A stretch of DNA of 64,000 nt from Giardia muris (Eukaryota > Fornicata > Diplomonadida > Hexamitidae). The notes beneath the pieces are model-generated. The model did not search any database. It saw only the letters and a list, made by a program, of their open reading frames with translations, and was not told the origin of the DNA. The DNA lies in contig CM016928.1 of assembly GCA_006247105.1 (NCBI GenBank), positions 806,001 to 870,000 of the forward strand. Direction: 5' to 3'. Each line of letters opens with the position of its first letter. Position 1 is the first letter of the stretch. Positions 47,201-55,938 of the stretch are shown piece by piece. The position numbers were made by a program, and so were the translations under genes.

Positions 47201-47717
47201 GCTTTCCAGGTCATTAGCCGAGCTTTGCTCTTCCAAGTCCATAATCGTTCAGATCCTATCGAGCTCCTTGGAGTCATTAGCTTTGTCAGAGTTTCCACCC
47301 TCTTGTCTCGAAAAGAGCCCAGTACTTCGAGACTTATGTCGATCTCCGAGTGCACTGGTACCTACCCGTCTATTGTGCCACTCCATTGGCCTGGGAGCCA
47401 TTACTATGAAGGCGAAGGAAAAAGACTACATGCCCCTTTATGCTCTTCTCACACGTGTGAAGACTTCAAAGGAATCCGCCGCTATAATCACTCTACTTAC
47501 TGAACTCTTCTCTACCTCTAAATCAAAGCAGGGGATACCGATACTCTCTTCTTCATCATCGTACAAGGCCGTATATGGCTCTCTAGTTCCAATGCACACT
47601 CCCTCGTTCGCCCCATACTCTCCAACGATAGTGAAACAGCTTCTCACACCGTACAATACTGACAAAACACACCATAGAAGGAAAACAACTGAAATTCACG
47701 CGGACCCTACCAGTTAA
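44241..47717 (+). CDS. hypothetical large helical protein, 1158 aa
   Basis: Start ATG at 44241 after the string 'gaaccaaagg'. The sequence is predicted helical with many Leu-rich hydrophobic segments ('LLFLIILPKFDHIRF', 'FLVVVDEGRGRG'), suggesting an alpha-solenoid. Codons are more often A/T-ending than in neighbours, as in weakly expressed genes. An acidic insertion lies near residue 460 ('GDNDEVFDDMLDAEVYP'). I see no U-box, HECT, kinase or ARM signature; a UFD2-like core was considered and not supported. The last codons overlap the stop of the convergent prenyltransferase gene by four bases. Confidence 0.8.
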   Translation: MFDEQGYLDWAAIGLPKEVELEEILRSMKLRKDTTSSCIDIIAQRGCFSSPSPDEASHDHINGYSTPSPWIQYLRGKSIRKVFNMLLEHLHTHMDSRLDEALMDLLFHRTSDATEELALFQEIYRVAFLPLGSSSSPVMESVTLAVIRLLFLIILPKFDHIRFQPGSFYSVLSYLPMQPKVAGSGVIKAWEERPVNPCIRAAVVDELMSAFILISHNPDLVSLPARDDMHFYTAGELSCREFLAYVNRLCSAIMENDISSITSLCEEYAIPAYHVAVSLFPLLLNVDSIHSHVSLPLTDLLLLDPDAFLRLPETSETFVVATVLSNRLQDPLLTPLSSHLCKHVKSSLMLYAASLITPRLYLGPTRLSSYFLAEMAFLLDPVPSLLGAYTLKDYEERYDIETVPVLKQLRRLTEGTSKPEPALLHLSIVTAFFQRFLVVVDEGRGRGQRQGIGDNDEVFDDMLDAEVYPPVALQDGTTVPTQMEVLLDEIFRIIIEGMEIDNIQQLAYQPLRPHLILGKLLGLFTHIVPKKVKTISETDRPHWTNADFMLGELIPSRLGTIISWLSRITALPKNQVTPLSLVSVVALLEPLLDQLSKLSIQYCTEVFRPSSASISIRPDLISRPCDILICLPTLLHCLIPDGVFTNERIISISLGLYFSPTYDQLVEYTDLVDVEVLCTNLLHMTSVLLQTYVREAQSPKRASLLKHCRALMIAVYLSCYIHTLLCYRATVELRGRRISPTPSQGAFFMRMAYGTHCKASTLYATLMHIPLQVGRQKDSMEGSCKNIDTFLETVRTLLVPTKAIHDKIVALKMELLSYSDSEPGMKHSSHGVDSIVIPLKGSTLPFCLQIPEAMREASQKGLENPDAIIDLPIACFGISFLKVFHLIIHDNLPLDSTRVTKEEEMKELEKALLMANNALKSLYRRFYLPYQEAFESQKERGEKGKVGLSVPTSYYFQGRYTLFMLVAVLLLDSLEIQAQLKTKIPKGLSRSLAELCSSKSIIVQILSSSLESLALSEFPPSCLEKSPVLRDLCRSPSALVPTRLLCHSIGLGAITMKAKEKDYMPLYALLTRVKTSKESAAIITLLTELFSTSKSKQGIPILSSSSSYKAVYGSLVPMHTPSFAPYSPTIVKQLLTPYNTDKTHHRRKTTEIHADPTS

Positions 47718-48910
47718 AGGGTGCAGTGGGCCTTCATATGCTCGAGGACGTTTGTCAGGCAGTCCGTAATGTATTCTGGAAGGGCCTTCATACTCTCCAC
47801 ACACCTCTTGTACGTGGCGGTGGCTTCAGATGTGTAGACGTCACGAAGGCCCACCTTTTCGAAAAGCCCTTTGATGGCCTCCTTGTCCGAGTTCTTTCTC
47901 CCATAAGCCAAACGGATCTCGGATAATAGCTCGTTAGCCTCCTCTTGTGTTTCTCCAGAGTTCCGAGCAAGTTCAAGGGCACGGACTACCACCCACGTCG
48001 CCTTATGTTCACGGTAGTCTCCTGAGTCTTTATGAAGCAGTTCTGGATGGTAAAGGTCCAAATAATCGTCTTGCATCTGGAAGAGCTGCCCAAGCTCCAA
48101 GGAGATCGAACGAATAGCCTCCTCTAGAGCTGGATCAAGGCTTTGGACAAGCTCAAGGATGGAGGGAGTCCTAGGTAAGGCTTTCCCATCGGTAGTTCCC
48201 CCAAAGATCAATTGGGAGCCTAGAAGGACTGCTGCACGATACCCCATGAGGATTGGGCCGTAGAACGTGTAATAGGCAGTCTTGTAGGTGTAGACCTCCT
48301 TCAAATACTCCCTAGTGAAGATATCCTCCTTTTGATTGGGGAACGCATCAAGATGCTGACCTTGTAATGTGCAGGCCTTCACCTTGGTCAAGACGTCAAG
48401 GAGCTTGAGGGTCTTCCCACAACGCTCCTCCAAATAGAGCATCATGGTGTCAACGATTGTCAACAGGTGTAGGGTATCGTTGATCGTTTGTCCATCTCCA
48501 ACAACCCGACGCCAAGCTGGCTTCCCGCGTCGGACCGCAGAATCGTCTAGGATGTCGTCGACGATGAGGAACGACGCCTGGAGGATCTCCTGGATGAAGC
48601 AGAGGAGAAGGGCGACCTCACAGATCATCCCGTTCTTCTCGGTATCCTCCAGGAGCCCCGGGTAGAGATGCCTAATCGCCTGACAGAAGACATCTGCCGC
48701 GAGGATTCCACGGATCATCTTCCCCCCAATAACGTTGTAGGAGACTAGCTTACGGATGGCAGTCTCAATCAGGCCGGCATATTGCATGGGGGCCAGGTAG
48801 AGCGGGAGGAACGTGTCCAAGAACCCGTCGATGTGGCTCTCGACGAAGGCCTTGAGAGCATCCTGCCGACGCTCCGCATCCCAATGAGCGATCTCAGCTA
48901 TGGACGACAT
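47714..48910 (-). CDS. FPPS: farnesyl diphosphate synthase-like trans-prenyltransferase
   Basis: The protein has 398 residues. It has the chain-elongation motifs 'GGKMIRG' (62-68), the first Asp-rich motif 'DDILDD' (from D118), 'RRGKPAW' and the second Asp-rich motif 'DDYLD' (from D281). It condenses isopentenyl and allylic diphosphates with Mg2+, supplying farnesyl or geranylgeranyl groups for protein prenylation and dolichol; cytosolic. In typical eukaryotic FPPS two aromatic residues precede the first motif at -5 and -4; here these are Ser113 and Phe114, so the product length may differ (see findings). The gene starts 31 bases from the divergent 1529-residue protein gene. Confidence 0.92.
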   Translation of the reverse strand: MSSIAEIAHWDAERRQDALKAFVESHIDGFLDTFLPLYLAPMQYAGLIETAIRKLVSYNVIGGKMIRGILAADVFCQAIRHLYPGLLEDTEKNGMICEVALLLCFIQEILQASFLIVDDILDDSAVRRGKPAWRRVVGDGQTINDTLHLLTIVDTMMLYLEERCGKTLKLLDVLTKVKACTLQGQHLDAFPNQKEDIFTREYLKEVYTYKTAYYTFYGPILMGYRAAVLLGSQLIFGGTTDGKALPRTPSILELVQSLDPALEEAIRSISLELGQLFQMQDDYLDLYHPELLHKDSGDYREHKATWVVVRALELARNSGETQEEANELLSEIRLAYGRKNSDKEAIKGLFEKVGLRDVYTSEATATYKRCVESMKALPEYITDCLTNVLEHMKAHCTL

Positions 48911-48941
48911 AAGCTTTTCTCAAAAAACTCGCGAACCACGA
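48911..48941. promoter_or_regulatory. 31-base divergent promoter spacer
   Basis: It separates the prenyltransferase ATG (minus) from the chosen ATG of the large gene (plus, 48942), and includes 'ttttctcaaaaaac'. An alternative plus-strand ATG at 48900 would overlap the prenyltransferase coding region and is less likely. Confidence 0.5.
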
Positions 48942-51900
48942 ATGACTCTTAATCGCGAGCTGCCTATCATTGGCACCGCGACCCTGCGCGGCCGCGAGGC
49001 CAGCGTCACCCTACCCCCGCGCATCCTGCTCCATGGAATCCAGGTCGGCAACGGGGCGGGTCCTCTCGAGGCAGCTAGCTCGACCTTCGGAGACCTACCC
49101 ACGGTACTCATGTTTACAGAAGTACGGCATGGTGAGTACCTGGTTGATGCCGCGCTCATAGCAGAGTCCGGGCATGCTTTGGGCACGCTCACCCTGCAGT
49201 TCGAGTGCGATCCCTCCAACCCTACGGTACTTATCACCGTCTATGGACTTGACCTCGCTCCGGATAGGCAGGCTTTGCTCGGGTCGTTCGAGGCACCGAT
49301 TGGAACTCTCTTACACGCATATGATAGTGCTCGGTCAGAAGATAAGAAAGTAGAGCTAGTTGCGGCTTACCATTCCGCCTTCTACGCTGCCCTTCACTCG
49401 CGCCACCTGGTACAGGCACAGATTTATGCTGGAAAGCTCGCGGCGCTTTTCGAGGCGACGGCAACCCCTACAGCGGCCGGACCTATTCTCGATGCCCTAG
49501 GCTTCCGTCTCGTCGTGTTTTACGCGTTCACAGAGGCCGGGCGAGAGTTCGAGGCGACGCTGCAGCTCTATGGGGCGTTTGAGGCCCTGTACGACGCGGT
49601 TCTTCTTATGATATCACAAGCGGACATGGGCCTAGCGAGCGGGGTCGTCAACAAGCTCATCCAGGGTCGGGCGCGGTACATCGCCCTCCGCCGCTACCTT
49701 CAAGCTACAGTGCACCAGCAACGGCGTGGGATCACGGTAGATACGAACCTTGCGGGCTGTATTGACGACATCGCGGCGGCGTTTTCCGTCTTTGGAGCCG
49801 ACCTCGGGTTATTGGAGCTGGCCGAGGCTTTCGCTGGCGAGGTGCGCCCTGTGGCACGAGGCCTGACGCGGCATGACCGGTTTCACGATACTCCGGAGAA
49901 GGTCTGCGCCCTTCTTCGCATCGTTGAGGCCTTGTTCAGCGCTCATGCGCTCTCCTCCTCCGAGCATTTGTATCGGGAACTTCTACAGCACTACACTCGG
50001 CTCGTTCGTGCGTTTGCAGACAGCAACCGTGCAGTTGAAGGACAGGCGGCGCGGGTTACTGCGGCGTTCATTGATCGCATTAGTGCTATGACTGTATCAT
50101 TACGGCTCGCCATCCTTGATGTTTTACTCTCTTATGAGGCTGGGCTCATTTGTGGGACGGCTGGGTCCTGTGCGGCACAGTTTGTGTCCGGAATGGTAGC
50201 TCCGCTTCTTGCGAGCCTTCATAACGTTCCACTCGTCCCAACGACCGTCTGTGTTTCTCCCCTTGCAAGCGGTCGTTCCGTCGAAGGTCCGGGTCTAGCA
50301 CAAGCGGAGACTCTGTCACGGCTGTTCGTGCTCGTCTCGGAACGGAGTCTGGACGTCATGCGGCACATGCGGCATACGGCTCTCTATTTGACGACGATGC
50401 ACCGTCGGTACGTGCGCATTCAGGAGGCTACGGCAGAGGAGGACGAGGCTCGGCAGGCGGTACCTATGTTTGCAGAGCGATATGGCCTCACCAGCGACGA
50501 CGTCAAGCGGATTCAGGCCTTCGCCCAAGACCCCTTCTCCTGTCTCGAACCTTACATCGCTATTGCCAACAACCTAAACGGATTGCTCGGGGGGTTGCTA
50601 GCAACGCTTCTCGTGTGCGCTAAGAACTCGGGGACGACGCCTCCTGTAACCGTATTGCAGACACTTAGCGATTATTTCTACACTGCTGCGGCATGCATTG
50701 GGCTCGTCCTCGGAAATCTCGACGAGGTCCCGATTTCGGGTCTTGAGGCGCAGCAGGAGGTTTATAATCGTGCGACCTCTGGGTCCCATAAGCTCGTCAT
50801 TCCCCCTGCGGTGAAGATCGAATTCAAGCTATCTGATACCGTTGAGTCATCCCTGCTAGTCTATAAACCCCTCTCGACAGACCTTTTCCGCCACCCCAAT
50901 CTTTCGAACTCCCTTCTTCATGCACTTAGTAACTTCTTCGAGTGCTTCTGCTGTGCACTGGCCGGGCCCCTTCGTGAGGAGAATACAGATGGTGCTGAGG
51001 ATGCGGAGAGTATGTACCCAGCACTTCTCGAATACTACTACTGTGGTCCCACCGGCCCCAGCTTCGAGTTCCTTCAGCCGCTCTCGGTCTTCTTCAATAC
51101 GCTCCTCGCATCGGGGATCATCCTGGGGAATCGGGTCGCGCACAAGGAGAAAGGAGAGAGGGTGTTTCATTGCTCTCTGACTGTGAAAGACCTCGGACTC
51201 GAGCGACTGACCTCTAACGAACTGTACTCGGTCGCGGACGCCATTTGGTTCTTTATCCGTTACTATGGCGCGATCCTTTTCCAACATACCATTCATGGTG
51301 ACATTCTCTTTGCGTGTTACCTTATTGAGCTGAACCGATACCTCGCCGTCGGTTCTCTCTCAGAACCTCTGCTTTGCCAGCTGCGAAATTGTACTCTCAT
51401 TCACCTCAAGACATCGGCGGGGCCCATCCAACTCCCCCCAGGGATTGGCGACTACATTCCCACCTTGACACTTACTGACCTCTACTCAACACCCATACTC
51501 CTATCTGGGTCGACGGGCACAGACCGTGCTGCGTCTCGGCGGGTTCTAGGAAGTCTTCAACAGCTTCCCCCAGGTATCGCTCATGGATATCTGGTCGCGG
51601 AGCTCGTTCACACGGCGGTCCAGCGTCTTCTTGCACACATCCACTACCAGATGTTCGACGAGTACTTCTCCACTCTGGATTGCCTCGCTCGCCTCATGGA
51701 TCTCTTGCTCACCCGCTTCGCCACGGCAGATCCAGCAGACCCGGACCTCTTCAATTGCTCTCGATACTATACTGACGCTCTTAAGAGTGTCACCGTCCAG
51801 CTTGCACTCCGTCTCTCGACACGCTTCATACTGCCATCACGCCAATTGTCGCGAGCGTGCCGTAGTACTGCCTCGCTCCTCATTTCCTCGTGGTCTGTCC

Positions 51901-53531
51901 AGCAGTACGTTGCCTCAGTGGACCAGCAGGACAAAGAGAGCATACGAAACACCGTCCGACCGCTCTCTGCGTCCGCGGCAGGACTTACCTTCATTTCCTC
52001 GGAGTTTGTAGCCCAGCTCGTCCGGTCACTCCTCGGGTACATATCAGCTAGCGGCCTGGATAAGGCTCGTACGTGCATGCAACAGATCCTGGCCTTCGTT
52101 CGGTCGCGCTGGGCGCATCTCAAGACAATCGCCCCAACGGCGTCTGCCACTCTTTGTTCCTTTGCTTCCATGTGTGCGTACCTGAACATTATTGAGACGT
52201 TCCTCCTGCGGCCTGAAGACGCGGTCTACCGCGCCTCTTCGCACTACGATATAACCCGGCTCCTTCAAATGCCTCTCTTCCTCCTTACTTACCTCAAAGC
52301 GTTTGCAGGAGCTTTTGATGACGCAGTGGTCGAACAGGCTGATGCCGAGCGGGTAGCAGACACCCAGCTTCCAGGAGAGCTCCTCGATATAATTACAGCC
52401 GCTGTCTCACGGTCTGGCCATGGGTGGACTCTGATTTATGCCGGAATGGTCATCCGGGCGATATTGCGCATCCCTGGAATCCGCACCCAGACCAGCTTTT
52501 GCTCTCGCCAAAGTATGCATCTCGCAATCGCGATGACAAATCAGGCGGTCGATCAGCTCTCCATGGGCGGAGAGGGGGATGGTTCACTTGACCTTGACGG
52601 TCTCTTTCGTTTCTCAGACCTTAGTGCGGGTCGGCTTCTTTTCGAGCTTGATAGTTCCTTGGATAGCCCACCTGTGACCCGAGAGGAAGATGAGGGAAGC
52701 CTGGAGTTGGGAGCGAACGAATATCCCGCTGGTACGGTTCTTCGCGAGCTAACGGAGCTGAGCATTCTACCCTCCCAAGACGCACGGGGAGTCTTTCAGC
52801 CAATCGTTCCGGAGCCTATCGCCGTCCGTGAGATCCCGCACCACGGTGAGCCCGCCGAGCTCATGCGATACATCGCTCCGCGTCCCGCCATTGTCTTCAG
52901 TTTCTCCGTGCCGTTTTCCCTATACCGCAGCGCCTTTGATCCCTCCACGCTCAGTGACGACCTTGCAAGGAAGCTGGACGTTATTGACGGCTTGACGGCC
53001 ACGTATCCGAAGCAATATCGGCTACCACGAGAGACACCAACTTTCTCTCGAAAAGGCTCGGGTGAAGCTCCGCTAAGTGGGAAGGTGACGTATTGCGGAA
53101 AGCTAGCAAACGAAACGCGGGATCTAGTCACCGCCCCTCCTGTTGAAGGGCAGCATCGTCATGTCTCAAAGAGCAACGAGCTTGCCAGACGGCTTATGAG
53201 CCGAGAGCAACGAGAGCAACGGGCACGAGAACTTCTTGAGTGTGCGCGAGCAGAGTTTGAGACCGAATCAGACGAAGGGGATGAGGAGCGGCAGGACCGG
53301 AAAGGAGATATTTCCGATGACCCCCGACCCACTACTCAACCCAGCATACGGCCCTCCTCCGCACGGGTCGAACCAGAGACGAACGAGATGGAGGGTAGTG
53401 ACGGCGAGGACTGGGACCCCGTCGAGGACGAGGAGTTTGCAGACGAGGGGCAACTTCCCGCGCGGATCATCGAGCGTGTCCAGCTTCTGCGCGCAGATAT
53501 GCGAAAACCCATTTTGCGCGCGTCAGAATAA
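48942..53531 (+). CDS. hypothetical protein, 1529 aa
   Basis: This is the largest gene in the window. The ATG at 48942 follows the A-rich divergent spacer. The N-terminal ~100 residues look beta-rich ('ATLRGREASVTLPPRILLHGIQVGNG'). Residues ~120-1230 are mainly helical with many Ala and Leu, like a solenoid. The C-terminal ~130 residues are charged and disordered, with runs of Glu and Asp between basic strings. No repeat family is clear, and no signal or membrane segment is seen. Only five bases separate its stop from the next ATG. Size and composition suggest a scaffold, perhaps of the flagellum or trafficking machinery, but this is a guess. Confidence 0.82.
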   Translation: MTLNRELPIIGTATLRGREASVTLPPRILLHGIQVGNGAGPLEAASSTFGDLPTVLMFTEVRHGEYLVDAALIAESGHALGTLTLQFECDPSNPTVLITVYGLDLAPDRQALLGSFEAPIGTLLHAYDSARSEDKKVELVAAYHSAFYAALHSRHLVQAQIYAGKLAALFEATATPTAAGPILDALGFRLVVFYAFTEAGREFEATLQLYGAFEALYDAVLLMISQADMGLASGVVNKLIQGRARYIALRRYLQATVHQQRRGITVDTNLAGCIDDIAAAFSVFGADLGLLELAEAFAGEVRPVARGLTRHDRFHDTPEKVCALLRIVEALFSAHALSSSEHLYRELLQHYTRLVRAFADSNRAVEGQAARVTAAFIDRISAMTVSLRLAILDVLLSYEAGLICGTAGSCAAQFVSGMVAPLLASLHNVPLVPTTVCVSPLASGRSVEGPGLAQAETLSRLFVLVSERSLDVMRHMRHTALYLTTMHRRYVRIQEATAEEDEARQAVPMFAERYGLTSDDVKRIQAFAQDPFSCLEPYIAIANNLNGLLGGLLATLLVCAKNSGTTPPVTVLQTLSDYFYTAAACIGLVLGNLDEVPISGLEAQQEVYNRATSGSHKLVIPPAVKIEFKLSDTVESSLLVYKPLSTDLFRHPNLSNSLLHALSNFFECFCCALAGPLREENTDGAEDAESMYPALLEYYYCGPTGPSFEFLQPLSVFFNTLLASGIILGNRVAHKEKGERVFHCSLTVKDLGLERLTSNELYSVADAIWFFIRYYGAILFQHTIHGDILFACYLIELNRYLAVGSLSEPLLCQLRNCTLIHLKTSAGPIQLPPGIGDYIPTLTLTDLYSTPILLSGSTGTDRAASRRVLGSLQQLPPGIAHGYLVAELVHTAVQRLLAHIHYQMFDEYFSTLDCLARLMDLLLTRFATADPADPDLFNCSRYYTDALKSVTVQLALRLSTRFILPSRQLSRACRSTASLLISSWSVQQYVASVDQQDKESIRNTVRPLSASAAGLTFISSEFVAQLVRSLLGYISASGLDKARTCMQQILAFVRSRWAHLKTIAPTASATLCSFASMCAYLNIIETFLLRPEDAVYRASSHYDITRLLQMPLFLLTYLKAFAGAFDDAVVEQADAERVADTQLPGELLDIITAAVSRSGHGWTLIYAGMVIRAILRIPGIRTQTSFCSRQSMHLAIAMTNQAVDQLSMGGEGDGSLDLDGLFRFSDLSAGRLLFELDSSLDSPPVTREEDEGSLELGANEYPAGTVLRELTELSILPSQDARGVFQPIVPEPIAVREIPHHGEPAELMRYIAPRPAIVFSFSVPFSLYRSAFDPSTLSDDLARKLDVIDGLTATYPKQYRLPRETPTFSRKGSGEAPLSGKVTYCGKLANETRDLVTAPPVEGQHRHVSKSNELARRLMSREQREQRARELLECARAEFETESDEGDEERQDRKGDISDDPRPTTQPSIRPSSARVEPETNEMEGSDGEDWDPVEDEEFADEGQLPARIIERVQLLRADMRKPILRASE

Positions 53532-53536
53532 AAAAG

Positions 53537-55894
53537 ATGCCCATTCTTGACAAGAAGGACTGGTTTCAGGCGATTGCGAATAGGAACCACGCGGCGCTGA
53601 GGACGGTCGTCCCGAAGTTCGCGGGGAGCAAGAACGGAGCTGGAGACACGGGGCTCATCATGGCGGCCCGCCTCAACGACCTGGAGCTCGCTCACATGCT
53701 CGCGAGGCAGGAGGGCACACTCATCAATGCTGACAACCTAACTGCACTCATGATCGCCGCACAGGTCGACCATCCCCGTATCGTCGAGGTCCTCGCTCCT
53801 ATCGAGGCGAAGGTTATCCTCCCTAACGGGCGTACCGCCCTTTCGATTGCGGCGGAGCAGGGACATGACGAGTGCGTCCTGGCCCTCATCAAGTACCTTT
53901 CGACGGAGCGTGACAGCGATGGGCTCTCCGCCCTCGACTACGCCGTCAAGAACTCCCACGTCGTCGCCGCGAGGCTGCTCCTCAATACGCACAAGTTCAC
54001 AATCGACGACCTGACGCAGGCGCTTCAGTACGCGCACGATGCCGACGCCGGCGACATCATCGCATTGCTTGAGACGGAGGCCGAGCGCCTTTCCGCGGCG
54101 TATCTGGCAACTGGGACGACGAACCGGCAGATCGCCGAAGGGTCTCCGCTCGTGGGCTCGCGCCTCGGCGGCACGGTGAGGTCTCCGATGCAGGGTGGCG
54201 TCCAAAGCCAGGCAAGTGTCCGGATGAGGACCGTTGGGATGACGGAGTCGATGCGTTCGGGTGGGCGCGCGGTGACGCGGTTCTCGGACATCCAGGCTTA
54301 TGAGAAGGAGCTCGATAGCGCCCTTGAGAAGCTCGACAAGCTCGAAGTGGAGTGCACTGTCCTCAAGACCGAGAACCAGCGCATCTTCGAGGAGAACGTC
54401 AAAGTGCGGGCCGAGAACAAGGCCATGCGCGAGGAGCTCGACCAGGTCGCGATCCTTATCCAGAATGGGACAGACAACTTCGTCGGACTTGCAAGCGCCG
54501 CCCGGGCGTACATCGCGAAGATCTCTGCGGACAAGGACCGCTGCCAGCGCGAGTTCGACCAGCTGAAGCAGGACGTCGAGATCCTCCAGGCGAAGAACGA
54601 CGCCTTCAAGACGGATCTGAACACCCTTATGTCGACGAAGGTCGAGCACGAGAAGGCCGTCTCGTACCTCCGCCAGAACATTGTCAGCAAGGACGAGGTC
54701 TTGAACACTCTCCAGCAGCAAAACCTCGAGGTCATCGAGCAGGCGAAGATGCTCGAGAATAGGGCTGCCGACTTCTCAATTGAGATCGCGAAGCTGACGG
54801 ACAACGCCGCGAGACAGCGCCAGGAGTCGATCGGTCTTCGCTCGATAATCGAGCAGAAGGATCGGGAGATCGAAGAGGTCAAGGCTCAGGTCGAGGACGT
54901 CAACGAGCTTGTTAACACCTACAGGCAGCGTGCGATGGTTATGGAGGGCGAGAAGAATGAGATTCTTAACGAGGTCAACCGCCGCAAGGCCGCAATGGTC
55001 GAGCTCGAGGCGAAGAAGGACGAGCTCGAGACTCAGGTTGTCGAGCTTGCAGATGAACTCACCAAGTCGTCCCTCGCTCTCCAGACCCTTCAGCAAGGCA
55101 TCTCGAACCTCGAGGACCCGTTCGCGATCGCGACGACCGGGGACTTCGTCAACTTCGCCGATGAGACGGAGGGCTCTGTCGCCCGCAAGATTATGACTGG
55201 GGATAAGTCTGCGATGATCCGCCAGATGACGGAGACCGAGGTTGCGAGCTATGACCAGGCCTCCTCGAAGAGGCGCCAGGAGTGCGAGGCGATGATGAGG
55301 CAGACCGAGGAGGAATGGCTTGCTGATCCTCTGATGCAGCAGCTTAGGAGGGCGATCCTCAAGGGCGATCTCGACCTGACCGCGGACATTTCCAAGCGAC
55401 TTAACATGGATTTCGCCTCTCTCAGGAGTGAGACGGGGCCGAAGACGAGGCTGATGGCTGCCGCCGAGGACGGGAGCATCCTGAAGGTCTGGTTCTACCG
55501 CGACTATCAGGCGTGCCGCCAGGATCCCTCGGGGAAGACAGCTCTGATGTACGCCGCGGAGAACGGACATACGGAGTGCGTCAGGATGCTTCTCGCAAAG
55601 GAGGGCGGAATGACGCTCGATACGGGCTTCACGGCCCTGATGTTTGCGGTCCAGGGCAACTACCCCGAGTGCGTCGAGCTTCTGGAGGCAACGGAGGCAG
55701 GGATGACGACGAACGAGCGCTACGAAGAAGGTGCGGGCTTCACTGCGCTTATGCTCGCGGCTAAGCTCGGGCACGTCAACTGCGTCCACTTCCTCCTCAG
55801 CAAGGAGGCGTCGTTGAAGAACTCGAACGGGCGTCGTGCCGTATTCTACGCCAAGACGACCGAGTTGAAGAACCTTCTCTCGCTCTTCCAGTAA
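53537..55894 (+). CDS. ankyrin / coiled-coil / ankyrin protein (21.1-like)
   Basis: The protein has 785 residues. Ankyrin repeats cover about 30-150 and 640-780 ('GKTALMYAAENGHTECVRMLLAKEGGM', 'GFTALMLAAKLGHVNCVHFLLSKEA'), with a long coiled coil between (about 255-535). The layout equals that of the kinase cluster at 27865-36531 but without kinase or RING. Codon use is extremely biased to C/G endings, more than any neighbour, which suggests high expression. In Giardia several such 21.1 proteins are parts of the ventral disc or flagella, so a structural role is likely but not shown here. The ATG lies five bases after the previous stop, in 'taaaaaagatg'. Confidence 0.9.
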   Translation: MPILDKKDWFQAIANRNHAALRTVVPKFAGSKNGAGDTGLIMAARLNDLELAHMLARQEGTLINADNLTALMIAAQVDHPRIVEVLAPIEAKVILPNGRTALSIAAEQGHDECVLALIKYLSTERDSDGLSALDYAVKNSHVVAARLLLNTHKFTIDDLTQALQYAHDADAGDIIALLETEAERLSAAYLATGTTNRQIAEGSPLVGSRLGGTVRSPMQGGVQSQASVRMRTVGMTESMRSGGRAVTRFSDIQAYEKELDSALEKLDKLEVECTVLKTENQRIFEENVKVRAENKAMREELDQVAILIQNGTDNFVGLASAARAYIAKISADKDRCQREFDQLKQDVEILQAKNDAFKTDLNTLMSTKVEHEKAVSYLRQNIVSKDEVLNTLQQQNLEVIEQAKMLENRAADFSIEIAKLTDNAARQRQESIGLRSIIEQKDREIEEVKAQVEDVNELVNTYRQRAMVMEGEKNEILNEVNRRKAAMVELEAKKDELETQVVELADELTKSSLALQTLQQGISNLEDPFAIATTGDFVNFADETEGSVARKIMTGDKSAMIRQMTETEVASYDQASSKRRQECEAMMRQTEEEWLADPLMQQLRRAILKGDLDLTADISKRLNMDFASLRSETGPKTRLMAAAEDGSILKVWFYRDYQACRQDPSGKTALMYAAENGHTECVRMLLAKEGGMTLDTGFTALMFAVQGNYPECVELLEATEAGMTTNERYEEGAGFTALMLAAKLGHVNCVHFLLSKEASLKNSNGRRAVFYAKTTELKNLLSLFQ

Positions 55895-55895
55895 A
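55890..55895 (+). terminator. AGTAAA poly(A)-type signal over the stop codon
   Basis: The TAA of the ankyrin/coiled-coil gene lies inside AGTAAA. Confidence 0.6.
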
Positions 55896-55938
55896 TTTGC
55901 GCTGGGGATGTACGGGGCTGAGGCATATGACAACTGGT

